A stretch of 64,000 bases of DNA from Bacteroidia bacterium (GCA_030427735.1 JAUIBP010000001.1:1-64000), one strand, 5' to 3'; counted from the stretch's first letter, positions 18,510 to 27,711 are shown. Notes: a model not told the origin generated them from the sequence alone. Made by a program: numbers and translations.

Positions 18510-20657
18510 TTAGTTTCCTGGTGCGTAAGGGAATTTTAATGATTGATAGTATTCTAAGGTATGTGCAGGGCTTTCCACGCCTGCTGGCAAATCTTCACCA
18601 GAAAATTGTTGAAAGTAAAGTAAACAAGCATCTCGCCACCACTTCGCCTCGTTCAACTGGATTTTCAAAAACATACTAATCTCATGGTAACGTTCTGCAT
18701 CTACATAAGGCTTCATCTTACTCCAAGTCGCATTCATATCAGCAACCTGATTAACGCCTTCTTGGTATTTAAGCGCCATACCATCCCAAAGCGATTTTCC
18801 GTTTTTCAACTTATAATCCCAAGGAAGATGATGGAACCACAATAAATATTTTTCGGGACAAGTCTCGACATTGTCAAACACATTAGCGACTTCGCTTTTA
18901 TATTGCCCGGTAGCATGGCTTCCTGATTTAGAACGATCGAAACCAACACCCAACTTATCCGCTTTATGATAATACTTCGGGTTCCATTCTGGTCTCGACA
19001 AATCGCTTACCCAAGGCCCTGGTCCGTAATGATGTCCCGTATCCATAATATGATGCAAACCTAGAGGCGTCATGTAATTCACAACCGCTTCTCTAGAGTC
19101 TAGCAGCATCTGTTCAACCGGATTTATAAAATTGGAGTTATTAGAAAATGTACATCTTAACCATTCATCTGCAATGGTTTTTGGTTCCAGATACGGATTC
19201 CACGCCAAACGACCATAGCCATACCAATTGGCTTGCAACATGGTATTTCCTGTCCAATTTATATCGTTTCCAATATTTGCTACACCAGCTATACCCGTTA
19301 ATTTTTTATTGCTCAAGGTGCCGTCTACAACTTTCGCTACGGTAGATCCTTTGCCTTTTTGCCAGGTATCTTCTTCTAAAACTTCTTTAAACAATTCTGG
19401 CAGAAAAACAGTGTGGGTACTAAAACCAAGGTACTCCTGAGTTATCTGAAACTCCATCATTAAAGGTGTTTTTGGCATCGCCCCAAACATAGGATGAAAG
19501 GGTTCTCTTGGTTGAAAATCTATCGCACCATTCTTCACTTGTACCAAAACATTGTCTTTAAATTGTCCGTCGTAAGGCACAAATTCATCATAGGCCTGCT
19601 TGGCTCTATCTTCTGGATCGTGTTCAGAATAAACAAATGCCCTCCACATGACAATACCGTTATAAGGTGCAACAACTTCTGCTAGCATATTAGCGCCATC
19701 AACATGATTTCGACCATAATTTTGCGGCCCCGGTTGCCCTTCGGAATTAGCCTTCACTAAAAAGCCTCCAAAATCTGGAATCGCTTTATAAATTTCAGCT
19801 GTCTTATCTTTCCACCATTGTATGACTTCTTTATCTAACGGATCTGCCGTTTTTAAGCCACCAAGTTCTATAGGTGCTGAAAATCGTGCGGTTAAATACA
19901 CTTTAATGCCGTAAGGTCTAAACACATCTGCAAGGGCTTTCACTTTTTCTATATATGCTTCGGATAGGATATACGCGTTCGCATTTACATTGGTTAACAC
20001 CGTTCCGTTAATACCTATAGAGGCATTGGCTCTCGCGTAATCGATATACCTTTTATCGATATACCCCGGTAGTCGGTGCCAATCCCAAATTGAAAAGCCT
20101 GCATAACCGCGCTCGACCGTTCTATCTAAATTATCCCAGTGATTTAATACTCGAATATCGATTTTAGGAGAATCAACAATATTTAAATTTTCAATAGACT
20201 GATTGGTTTGTAATAATCGTAAAAAATGATAAACACCGTATAAAACACCGACATCTGTTTTCCCTGTTATGACTATATTTTGATTCCCAGCAACCTGTAC
20301 AGATTTAATAACAAATCCTTCGCTGTTAATTTTGTTTAAATCGGATTGGAGTTTACTTTTCAACTGAGTGCTTAAAAAGCTTTCCGATCCAAAAACCAAT
20401 GTTTTATTGTTTATTGTTTTAGAATGTTTCAAGGGCGTTCCTAACAATCCAGAAAACCCAAGATCCAATTCGTTCATAGCCATATTGATAGTTTCAGAAT
20501 CTCCAAAAGCATGAATAGCTTTCAGATTAGACACATAATTTGCTCTGAGCGCTTCGTTTTCTACTAATTTATACTGCAACCACAGTTTATATCCATTATT
20601 GGCACTGGTATTTATGCAAATACAAAACAAAACCAACAAAAAAACTTTTTTTAACAT
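18510..20657 (-). CDS. aguA: GH67 alpha-glucuronidase
   Basis: GH67 removes (4-O-methyl)-glucuronic acid from the non-reducing-end xylose of short aldouronic acids. The likely catalytic acid is E306 in K-A-N-S-E-G-Q-P-G. The base pair is D380 (G-A-I-D-F-Q-P-R-E-P) and E408 (I-T-Q-E-Y-L-G-F); their 28-residue spacing equals that known for the family. R-V-L-N-H-W-D-N-L-D and W-D-W-H-R-L-P-G-Y-I are further hallmarks. The 715-residue length is normal. The N-terminus is a type I signal peptide, so it acts in the periplasm. It is the first gene of the five-gene GH67-GH115-GH10-GPH-GH43 operon and is read divergently from the GH3 operon. Confidence 0.95.
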   Translation of the reverse strand: MLKKVFLLVLFCICINTSANNGYKLWLQYKLVENEALRANYVSNLKAIHAFGDSETINMAMNELDLGFSGLLGTPLKHSKTINNKTLVFGSESFLSTQLKSKLQSDLNKINSEGFVIKSVQVAGNQNIVITGKTDVGVLYGVYHFLRLLQTNQSIENLNIVDSPKIDIRVLNHWDNLDRTVERGYAGFSIWDWHRLPGYIDKRYIDYARANASIGINGTVLTNVNANAYILSEAYIEKVKALADVFRPYGIKVYLTARFSAPIELGGLKTADPLDKEVIQWWKDKTAEIYKAIPDFGGFLVKANSEGQPGPQNYGRNHVDGANMLAEVVAPYNGIVMWRAFVYSEHDPEDRAKQAYDEFVPYDGQFKDNVLVQVKNGAIDFQPREPFHPMFGAMPKTPLMMEFQITQEYLGFSTHTVFLPELFKEVLEEDTWQKGKGSTVAKVVDGTLSNKKLTGIAGVANIGNDINWTGNTMLQANWYGYGRLAWNPYLEPKTIADEWLRCTFSNNSNFINPVEQMLLDSREAVVNYMTPLGLHHIMDTGHHYGPGPWVSDLSRPEWNPKYYHKADKLGVGFDRSKSGSHATGQYKSEVANVFDNVETCPEKYLLWFHHLPWDYKLKNGKSLWDGMALKYQEGVNQVADMNATWSKMKPYVDAERYHEISMFLKIQLNEAKWWRDACLLYFQQFSGEDLPAGVESPAHTLEYYQSLKFPYAPGN

Positions 20658-20741
20658 AAATTTCTAAATTACAAACGAGGTTTTTAAATTCACCAACACT
20701 ATTAAATTCATAATATATTCACTTAATAATTGCGAAGATAT

Positions 20742-20749
20742 CAAATTTA
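20742..20749 (-). promoter_or_regulatory. -7 box of the GH67 operon
   Basis: On the minus strand this reads TAAATTTG, a perfect TAnnTTTG. It lies 7 bp from the operator at 20757-20772, which covers the region where the -33 contact would be. No TTG is seen 17-23 bp upstream, so the -33 element is weak or absent. Confidence 0.6.
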
Positions 20750-20756
20750 TTATAAA

Positions 20757-20772
20757 TTGCAACCGATTGTGT
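20757..20772. promoter_or_regulatory. LacI-type operator between divergent GH67 and GH3 operons
   Basis: TTGCAACCGATTGTGT contains the core CAACCGATTGT with central CG, shared exactly with the sites upstream of susC (reverse strand) and in the lacI intergenic region. It is flanked by a -7 box on each side: 7 bp to the GH67 box and 2 bp to the GH3 box. One bound repressor dimer could therefore close both promoters. Confidence 0.75.
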
Positions 20773-20774
20773 AA

Positions 20775-20782
20775 AATATTTG
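20775..20782 (+). promoter_or_regulatory. Candidate -7 box of the GH3 operon
   Basis: AATATTTG is one mismatch from TAnnTTTG. It begins 2 bp after the operator and 51 bp before the GH3 start codon. No -33 TTG is visible outside the operator. Confidence 0.45.
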
Positions 20783-20832
20783 AAATTGTAAATTAACAAT
20801 AAATCGTACATAAAACTAACACTGCCTAACTA

Positions 20833-23106
20833 ATGAAAAAAGCTATAATATCTTTATTGTTGTCGAATCTGTTGTTGATTCTATTCGCCTCCTGTGAGAA
20901 ATCTGAAGAAAAGAAACAAGAAACAGATAAAATAAACACATCACACACAATTACAGACCTACTTCCCTTCCAAAACATTGATTTATCACAGGCTCAAAGA
21001 ATTCAAGATTTAATCTCGAGATTAACCATTGAAGAAAAAATTGACCAAATGATGAATGCAACCAATGGTGTTGAACGTTTACATATTCCACCTTATGATT
21101 ATTGGAACGAGGCACTTCACGGTGTTGGTCGATCTAGCGTTGCCACCGTTTTTCCGCAAGCCATTGGCTTAGGCGCAACGTTTGATGCCGATTTAGCTTT
21201 TAGGGTTTCTAATGCCATTTCGGACGAAGCACGAGCCTTACACAATGCTGCTATAAAAAAGGGCTACTACAAACGCTATAGCGGACTAACATTTTGGACA
21301 CCCAATGTGAATATTTTTAGAGATCCACGCTGGGGGCGAGGTCAAGAGACTTATGGTGAAGACCCTTACCTTACAAGTATTTTGGGTGCTTCATTTGTAA
21401 AAGGTTTACAAGGAGACCATCCCGAATACTTAAAAACAGCCGCCTGTGCCAAGCATTATGCCGTACATAGTGGTCCCGAAAAGCTAAGACACGAGTTTAA
21501 TGCTACGGCTTCTCAAAAAGATTTATGGGAAACCTATCTTCCCGCATTCAAAGCCTTAGTCGATGCCCAAGTAGAATCTGTTATGTGTGCTTACAATAGC
21601 ACCAATGGCGAACCATGTTGCGCTAACAACTATTTAATTTCGGATGTTTTACTGAACGATTGGAATTTCAAAGGTCATATTGTTACCGATTGCGGAGCTC
21701 TGGAAGATTTTTATAATCAACCAAATAATGGCGGGCATGGTATAGTTTCTACACCTGAAGCTGCTGCGGCTTTGGCCGTTAAATCGGGAGTGAGCTTAAA
21801 TTGTGGAAGCACCTATCAATACTTAAAAGAAGCATTGGATCAAGGTTTACTTACTGAAGCCGACATCGATATACAGTTAGCAAAATTACTACGCACCCGA
21901 TTTAAATTGGGCATGTTTAACCCAGCTGAAGCGAATCCATACAATGCTATTCCCATAGAAGTCGTTAACAGCAATGCACATAGATCACTAGCTAAAGAAG
22001 TAGCTCAAAAAAGCATCGTACTTTTAAAAAACAACGGCGTTTTACCACTTAAAAACGATTTATCTAAATATTTTATTACAGGCCCGAACGCTGCAAGTAC
22101 CGATATTTTGCTTGGCAATTATTATGGTGTTAATCCAAACCTAGTAACTATTTTAGAAGGCATCGCTCATGCTATAGATCCTGCAAGTCAGCTGCAATAT
22201 CGTTTGGGTTGTATGTTGAACGAACCGTCTAAAAACCCAATAGACTGGGCCAGTGGCAACGCAGGAAACAGCGATGTTACCTTTGCTGTTTTAGGATTAT
22301 CTAGCTTGTTAGAAGGTGAAGAAGGCGAATCTATTGCATCGGAAACTGCAGGCGACAGACTCGATTATAACCTGCCTAAAAGTCAAATGGACTATTTAAG
22401 AAAATTGCGAATAGCCGCCGATAAAGATCCTGAAAATAAAAAACCAATTGTAGCTATTATTACGGGTGGTAGCCCGATGAATTTAGCTGAAGTCCACAAA
22501 CTAGCAGATGCAGTGTTATTAGTTTGGTATCCTGGCGAAGAAGGCGGTACTGCGGTTGCCGATATTCTTTTTGGAAAGACCTCACCTTCAGGTAGACTAC
22601 CTATCACCTTCCCTAAATCTTTAGAGCAATTACCTGCTTACGACGATTATTCAATGCAAGGAAGAACATACAGGTACATGACGGAAGAGCCACTTTACCC
22701 TTTCGGATTCGGTTTAAGTTATACTGATTTTACGTATTCTGACATTGAAACAACTTCTAATACCATTTCAGAAACCGAAAATATTACAGTAAAAATAACA
22801 CTAACCAATACAGGACAGGTCGCTTCGGATGAAGTGACACAAGTGTATATTTCAGATTTAGAAGCTTCAATAAGTGTGCCCAATTACCAATTAATACGCA
22901 CACAAAGAGTGCATTTAAAACCTAATGAATCGACAAGCTTAACATTTGAATTAACGCCAAAAGATTTTGAAATGGTTCAGCTGGATGGTTCAAAAACCAT
23001 TGAACCTGGAGATTTTAAAATTTATATTGGTGGTTCTAGTCCAATTCAAAAAAGTATGGACCTTGGCGCCCCAGACATACAAACTACGCTAATTACTATA
23101 AAATGA
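20833..23106 (+). CDS. GH3 beta-xylosidase-type glycosidase, lipoprotein
   Basis: The nucleophile is D286 in G-H-I-V-T-D-C-G-A-L, the form usual in GH3 xylan 1,4-beta-xylosidases. R-D-P-R-W-G-R-G-Q-E-T-Y-G-E-D (residues ~163-177) and the K-H-Y-A-V-H pair match the family. The (alpha/beta)8 domain is followed by an alpha/beta sandwich and a C-terminal fibronectin III-like domain (T-N-T-G-Q-V-A-S-D-E-V). A lipoprotein signal ends at C21 (F-A-S-C-E-K). It should release xylose from the non-reducing end of xylo-oligosaccharides in the periplasm. The stop codon overlaps the start of the next gene (ATGA), so the two are translationally coupled. Confidence 0.92.
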   Translation: MKKAIISLLLSNLLLILFASCEKSEEKKQETDKINTSHTITDLLPFQNIDLSQAQRIQDLISRLTIEEKIDQMMNATNGVERLHIPPYDYWNEALHGVGRSSVATVFPQAIGLGATFDADLAFRVSNAISDEARALHNAAIKKGYYKRYSGLTFWTPNVNIFRDPRWGRGQETYGEDPYLTSILGASFVKGLQGDHPEYLKTAACAKHYAVHSGPEKLRHEFNATASQKDLWETYLPAFKALVDAQVESVMCAYNSTNGEPCCANNYLISDVLLNDWNFKGHIVTDCGALEDFYNQPNNGGHGIVSTPEAAAALAVKSGVSLNCGSTYQYLKEALDQGLLTEADIDIQLAKLLRTRFKLGMFNPAEANPYNAIPIEVVNSNAHRSLAKEVAQKSIVLLKNNGVLPLKNDLSKYFITGPNAASTDILLGNYYGVNPNLVTILEGIAHAIDPASQLQYRLGCMLNEPSKNPIDWASGNAGNSDVTFAVLGLSSLLEGEEGESIASETAGDRLDYNLPKSQMDYLRKLRIAADKDPENKKPIVAIITGGSPMNLAEVHKLADAVLLVWYPGEEGGTAVADILFGKTSPSGRLPITFPKSLEQLPAYDDYSMQGRTYRYMTEEPLYPFGFGLSYTDFTYSDIETTSNTISETENITVKITLTNTGQVASDEVTQVYISDLEASISVPNYQLIRTQRVHLKPNESTSLTFELTPKDFEMVQLDGSKTIEPGDFKIYIGGSSPIQKSMDLGAPDIQTTLITIK

Positions 23107-25073
23107 TTTTAAAAATGAAAAAACTTCAAGCTTACTTAGTTTTACTTATTCTTTTAATTACAACGCCTTCATTTTGTCAGGTTGTATTACCTAAAATAAT
23201 TAGTGATGGTATGGTTTTACAACGGAATGAGGACATCAATATCTGGGGTTGGTCGGCTCCAAATGAAGCGATCAAAATAAATTTCAAAAACAAAACTTAC
23301 AAAACAAAAGCCAACGAAACTGGAAAATGGTTTGTTACTCTAAAGAAAATGAAGGCAGGAGGTCCATACAATATGGAAATCGCTGGAGAGAAAAATACTA
23401 TTGCGATTAAGGACATTTTAGTTGGTGATGTATGGCTTTGTTCTGGGCAGTCCAATATGGTGCATCAACTCGATATTCATGATGTTACTTATGCCGACGT
23501 TATCGAACATGCGAATACGCCTGATATTCGTCATTTCAAAATTCCTACGACCACGAGTTTAACAGGGTCAAAAAACGATTTGGAAGGCGGGTCTTGGCAA
23601 AAAGCCATCCCCAGCGAAATCCGATCCTTTTCGGCCGTTGCCTATTTTTTTGCAAAAAAAATTCATGATAAACACCACATTCCTATTGGTTTAATAAACG
23701 CTAGCGTTGGAGGCACCCCCATAGAAGCCTGGACGCCTGAAAGTGGTTTTAAACAATTTCCAGATATTTTAAAAATTATTACAGAAAACAAAGACAGCAC
23801 GTTCGTTGAGGAACAAATGGCTTTTTTCAAATCTAAAAAACAGCCAATAGACTTATCTGTAGACAAAGGGCTAACAGCATCTAAACCTTGGTATGCAACT
23901 GATTTCAACTCAAAAAACTGGAGAAATATCAATATCCCTGGCTATTGGGAAGATCAAGGTATTAGAGATTTAAACGGCATCGTTTGGTATCGAAAAACAA
24001 TCACTGTTCCCAAAACCATGACAGGCATCCCGTCAAAAATATTTCTTGGACGCATAGTCGATGCCGACGAATTGTATATTAACGGCGAAAAAGTTGCTAA
24101 CACAACCTATCAATATCCGCAAAGACGGTATCACTTAGCTGAAACAGTTTTAAAACCTGGTAAAAACACCATCGCCATTCGTGTCATTAATTATTCTGGC
24201 AAAGGCGGTTTTGTACCAGATAAACCATATTATTTAACTACAAAACAAGATACTTTAGATTTAAAAGGCTATTGGAATTATAAAGTCGGTGCTGTTTTTG
24301 AAAATGATAAGGCCACTAACATTTCTGAAAAAGAAGCTGCCACATACCGAAATATCAACCCTCAAAACGAACCCACTAGCCTTTATAATGCCATGGTCGC
24401 ACCAATTACAAACTACAATATAAAAGGTGCGCTTTGGTATCAAGGAGAGAGTAATTCGTGGCAACCCGAACACTATAAAGACTATCTTGTAAATCTCATT
24501 ACGAACTGGCGAGCGGTGTTTAACAAACCTAAACTCCCCTTTATTTATGCGCAATTGCCCAATTTTATGGAGGTAAACTATTCGCCTTCCGAGAGTAGTT
24601 GGGCTATTTTAAGAAACAAACAATTGCAAGCACTAGAAACACCCAACACAGCAATGACCGTAAATATTGATTTAGGTGAATGGAACGACATTCATCCCGA
24701 TAACAAAAAAGATGTAGGCGAACGCATGGCGCTTGCTGGGTTGGCCTTAGCTTATCATGAAAATATGGTGTATTCAGGACCAATTTATAAAAATCATACC
24801 ATTGAAGGCAACAAAGTAAACATCTTCTTTACGCACCTAGGAAGTGGCCTAAAAATAAAACAAGGTGATGCCTTACAAGAATTTGCAATCGCCGGAGCCG
24901 ACAAAAAATATGTTTGGGCTCATGCTAAAATTGTAGATAATCACATTGTGGTTTGGAGTGATAAAATAGAAAACCCTAAATACATAAAATATGCTTGGGC
25001 AGATAACCCCAACAACCCAAACTTGTATAATAAAGAAGATTTACCTGCTTCGCCTTTTAAAATTGAATTGTAA
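23103..25073 (+). CDS. Sialate O-acetylesterase-family (SGNH) acetylesterase, probable acetyl-xylan esterase
   Basis: The protein belongs to the SASA/9-O-acetylesterase family. The nucleophile Ser is S117 in W-L-C-S-G-Q-S-N. Further blocks are N-A-S-V-G-G-T-P-I-E-A-W, A-L-W-Y-Q-G-E-S-N, and the catalytic Asp/His region W-N-D-I-H-P-D-N near residue 531. A galactose-binding-like beta-sandwich (W-Y-R-K-T-I-T-V to A-I-R-V-I-N) is inserted at about residues 270-385, a known arrangement in this family. Although named for sialic acid, members in xylan loci remove acetyl groups from xylose, and that is the likely role here. The signal peptide may start from the ATG at 23103 or at 23115. Export to the periplasm is expected. 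Confidence 0.88.
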   Translation: MILKMKKLQAYLVLLILLITTPSFCQVVLPKIISDGMVLQRNEDINIWGWSAPNEAIKINFKNKTYKTKANETGKWFVTLKKMKAGGPYNMEIAGEKNTIAIKDILVGDVWLCSGQSNMVHQLDIHDVTYADVIEHANTPDIRHFKIPTTTSLTGSKNDLEGGSWQKAIPSEIRSFSAVAYFFAKKIHDKHHIPIGLINASVGGTPIEAWTPESGFKQFPDILKIITENKDSTFVEEQMAFFKSKKQPIDLSVDKGLTASKPWYATDFNSKNWRNINIPGYWEDQGIRDLNGIVWYRKTITVPKTMTGIPSKIFLGRIVDADELYINGEKVANTTYQYPQRRYHLAETVLKPGKNTIAIRVINYSGKGGFVPDKPYYLTTKQDTLDLKGYWNYKVGAVFENDKATNISEKEAATYRNINPQNEPTSLYNAMVAPITNYNIKGALWYQGESNSWQPEHYKDYLVNLITNWRAVFNKPKLPFIYAQLPNFMEVNYSPSESSWAILRNKQLQALETPNTAMTVNIDLGEWNDIHPDNKKDVGERMALAGLALAYHENMVYSGPIYKNHTIEGNKVNIFFTHLGSGLKIKQGDALQEFAIAGADKKYVWAHAKIVDNHIVVWSDKIENPKYIKYAWADNPNNPNLYNKEDLPASPFKIEL

Positions 25074-25136
25074 TAAGACTAACCTGTTATTTATCAAGCT
25101 ATAAAAAGCAGGTCTAAAAATTATATCGAAAGAAAA

Positions 25137-26180
25137 CTATTTAATTTGCTTTTTGTTAGATGACTCTCTTGCCAGTACTTCTGTGTTTAAAAAAGTAATT
25201 TGTTTTTCAATTTCATCATTCTTCTTTGAAGCCTTTAAATATTTAAGAATAATCTCTGCAGATGCCTGCCCCATTTTAGATGCTGGATGAGAAATGGTAG
25301 ACAAAGAAGGATCGATAATCAAAGAAATAGGGTCGTTATTAAAGCCTATAATTGCTAAATCTTCAGGTACTTTAATGCCTCTTTTTTTTGCAAATTGTAA
25401 AGCACTAACACCTAAAATATCACCTGGTGCAAAAATGCCATCAGGTGGATTTTTTAGATTTAACAACTTTTTGCTCACCTTCTCTGCTTCATCATAAGTA
25501 ATTTCGTCTACTTTAACTATTAATTCTTCTAATACGGGTAATCCATGATCTTTTAAGGCTTGAATATATCCATTTTTACGTTCGTAAAAAATACTGTACT
25601 CATAACCAGCAGTTATATGTGCTATTCTTTTACACCCTTGATCTATCAAATGTTTTGTAGCTTTATAACCCGCACTAAAATTGTCTATCACAACATGAAA
25701 GGTTTCAAAATGTTTAGGAACTCTGTCTACAAAAACCAGAGGTGTATTATTATCTGTAAATATCTTAAAGTGAGCTGTATCTTTTGTTTCCATAGCCAGA
25801 GAGCAAATAACCCCGCTCACTCTATTATTGTATAGCGATTTTGTTAAATTTACTTCTTCTTTATACGAATCGTGAGATTGCATAATTACGACTGTATATC
25901 CAGCCTTTTGTGCTGTAATTTCAATACCACTAATTAATGAGGATAAAAATGGCTGAGTAACTGTAGGAATTAGAACTCCAATAGTTTTCATTTTATTACC
26001 CCTTAAACTTGCAGCTAAATTATTAGGGCTGTACCCCATTTCTTCTGCTGTTTTTTTAATTTTCTGTATTGTTTTTTTACTTATGGAATGATGATCTTTA
26101 AGTCCTCTAGATATCGTAGAGGTTGCCAAATTAAGTTTCTTTGCTATATCATATATAGTTACCTCTGTATTTTCTTTCAT
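25137..26180 (-). CDS. LacI-family transcriptional regulator of the xylan locus
   Basis: An N-terminal helix-turn-helix (I-Y-D-I-A-K-K-L-N-L-A-T-S-T-I-S-R-G-L, residues ~8-27) is followed by a hinge helix with N-L-A-A-S-L-R-G. A periplasmic-binding-protein-like sensor domain covers residues ~62-340, with I-G-V-L-I-P and G-F-N-N-D-P. It should bind operators as a dimer and respond to a sugar, probably xylose, xylobiose or an aldouronic acid; the ligand is not shown by the sequence. Three copies of one operator-like motif in the adjacent locus, one of them in its own upstream region, make it the obvious regulator, with autoregulation likely. It is convergent with the acetylesterase gene. Confidence 0.93.
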   Translation of the reverse strand: MKENTEVTIYDIAKKLNLATSTISRGLKDHHSISKKTIQKIKKTAEEMGYSPNNLAASLRGNKMKTIGVLIPTVTQPFLSSLISGIEITAQKAGYTVVIMQSHDSYKEEVNLTKSLYNNRVSGVICSLAMETKDTAHFKIFTDNNTPLVFVDRVPKHFETFHVVIDNFSAGYKATKHLIDQGCKRIAHITAGYEYSIFYERKNGYIQALKDHGLPVLEELIVKVDEITYDEAEKVSKKLLNLKNPPDGIFAPGDILGVSALQFAKKRGIKVPEDLAIIGFNNDPISLIIDPSLSTISHPASKMGQASAEIILKYLKASKKNDEIEKQITFLNTEVLARESSNKKQIK

Positions 26181-26201
26181 CTAAAATTAATTTGAATTAT
26201 T

Positions 26202-26209
26202 CAAATATA
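26202..26209 (-). promoter_or_regulatory. -7 box of the lacI-type regulator
   Basis: The minus strand reads TATATTTG, a perfect TAnnTTTG, 21 bp upstream of the start codon, giving a short leader. No -33 TTG is seen at the usual spacing. The operator at 26304 lies about 95 bp further upstream. Confidence 0.5.
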
Positions 26210-26303
26210 GTCTTTTTCCTAAAATTTAATTTTTACTAGTTTACAGATAAATTAAAAAGCATAAGCTTAACAATATTAAATTAAAATATTCCTCTAAAAC
26301 CAA

Positions 26304-26319
26304 ACGCAACCGATTGTAA
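26304..26319. promoter_or_regulatory. LacI-type operator between regulator and aldo/keto reductase genes
   Basis: ACGCAACCGATTGTAA carries the shared core CAACCGATTGT (26307-26317). AATATTTA (26318-26325) follows directly and resembles the -7 box after the GH3 operator, so the site may control the aldo/keto reductase gene as well as the regulator. Confidence 0.68.
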
Positions 26320-26454
26320 TATTTATTAACTTGCTAACCTTTAAAAGAAAATTTAAGTGCTTTAGGAAATTTTCTTTAACTGATAATTAAGTTACAATTT
26401 CCTAATTCTATCCATCATAAATTAAATTCATATATTATTAATTAAATAAAGAAC

Positions 26455-27441
26455 ATGAAAAAAAGACAATTAGGCACCAATGGTTTTGAAGTAAGTGAAG
26501 TAGGTTTAGGATGTTGGCAATTAGGAGGAAACTGGGGAAAAGAAATCAATAAAGAGGACGCTTTTAAAATTTTAAATGAGGCAGTGAATAATGGTATAAC
26601 ATTTTTTGACACAGCAGATGTTTACGGAGATGGTAAAAGCGAGGAATTAATTGGTGAATTTTTAGAAAAAAATAAATTATCAAATGTAAAAATTGCCACT
26701 AAATTTGGCCGCGGAGCTCAAGTATTCCCTAACAAATACACTGAAACAGCTTTAAGAAATAGCGTTGATGCTTCTAGAAAAAGGTTAAGATTAGATTGTA
26801 TTGATTTATTACAACTCCATTGTATTCCTATTGAAGAACTAAAAAAAGGTGAAATTTTCGATTGGCTTAGAGCACTACAAAAAGAAGGTAAAATCCGTCA
26901 TTTTGGAGCAAGCGTTGAGAGTGTTGAAGAAGGTTTATTGTGTTTTGAGCAAGAAAACCTCCAATCTTTACAAGTTATCTATAATATCTTCAGACAAAAA
27001 TTAAAAACCGAATTGCTTCCGCAAGCTCAAAATAAAGGAGTTGGAATAATTGTACGCTTGCCTTTAGCCAGTGGATTATTAACTGGAAAATTTAACGAAA
27101 ACACCATTTTTAATAGTGATGACCACAGAAACTTCAACAAAAATGGTGAGATGTTTAATGCAGGTGAAACCTTTGCTGGGCTTCCATTTGAAAAAGGAAT
27201 TGCCTTGTCAAACGATTTAAAAAAACTATGTCCTCCAAATCTTTCAATAACCGAAATGGCACTCCGCTGGCTTTTAGACCATGAAGCTGTTAGCTCAGTT
27301 ATACCCGGAGCCAGTAATCCTAAGCAAGTTAATTCGAATGCAAAAGCTAGTAATATAGATCCTCTCTCAGCAGAACTTATCGATGAGCTTAACACGTTTT
27401 ACAAAACATGTGTACATAATCATATCAGAGGGTCGTATTAA
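26455..27441 (+). CDS. Aldo/keto reductase, xylan-regulon member
   Basis: A TIM-barrel NADPH-dependent oxidoreductase. The catalytic tetrad is visible as D52 and Y57 (F-F-D-T-A-D-V-Y-G), K83 (A-T-K-F-G-R-G) and H122 (L-L-Q-L-H-C-I-P). The NADP-binding end has S-S-V-I-P-G-A-S-N-P-K-Q-V. There is no signal peptide, so it is cytoplasmic. The substrate cannot be read from the sequence. The operator upstream and the place next to the xylan regulator suggest a sugar aldehyde, for example xylose or a glucuronic-acid product. A general stress reductase is the alternative. Confidence 0.88.
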   Translation: MKKRQLGTNGFEVSEVGLGCWQLGGNWGKEINKEDAFKILNEAVNNGITFFDTADVYGDGKSEELIGEFLEKNKLSNVKIATKFGRGAQVFPNKYTETALRNSVDASRKRLRLDCIDLLQLHCIPIEELKKGEIFDWLRALQKEGKIRHFGASVESVEEGLLCFEQENLQSLQVIYNIFRQKLKTELLPQAQNKGVGIIVRLPLASGLLTGKFNENTIFNSDDHRNFNKNGEMFNAGETFAGLPFEKGIALSNDLKKLCPPNLSITEMALRWLLDHEAVSSVIPGASNPKQVNSNAKASNIDPLSAELIDELNTFYKTCVHNHIRGSY

Positions 27442-27563
27442 AACAAGTTGATTTAATAGACTTTAAATACAAGAATACAGAGAATTAAAAATGATTTTAA
27501 AACAATTGAACTGCTCAAAAAAAATATAGGTTAGATGTAATTTGATAGTAATCAAAGTACTGA

Positions 27564-27584
27564 ATAATACTAAACCAATTCTAA
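27564..27584 (+). repeat. 21-nt direct repeat, copy 1
   Basis: The 21-base unit begins ATAATACTAAACCAATTC and ends TAA; it is identical to the copy at 27667-27687. Flanking bases differ. The function is unknown. Confidence 0.7.
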
Positions 27585-27666
27585 ATTACCTGAAAGAGAC
27601 ATACAATATTGGGGACAACAATTATACAAAGAACCGATTAATTGAATACACTATGAGCAATAAGCG

Positions 27667-27687
27667 ATAATACTAAACCAATTCTAA
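27667..27687 (+). repeat. 21-nt direct repeat, copy 2
   Basis: It matches the copy at 27564 exactly, at a distance of 103 bp. No third copy was noticed in the window. Confidence 0.7.
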
Positions 27688-27711
27688 TAAACACAAAACC
27701 CACAAAAACAA

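Noticed and set aside
27250-27270. GGCAC-like sigma-54 match inside the aldo/keto reductase gene
   Set aside because: It lies in coding sequence, points at no gene start and lacks the TTGC half.
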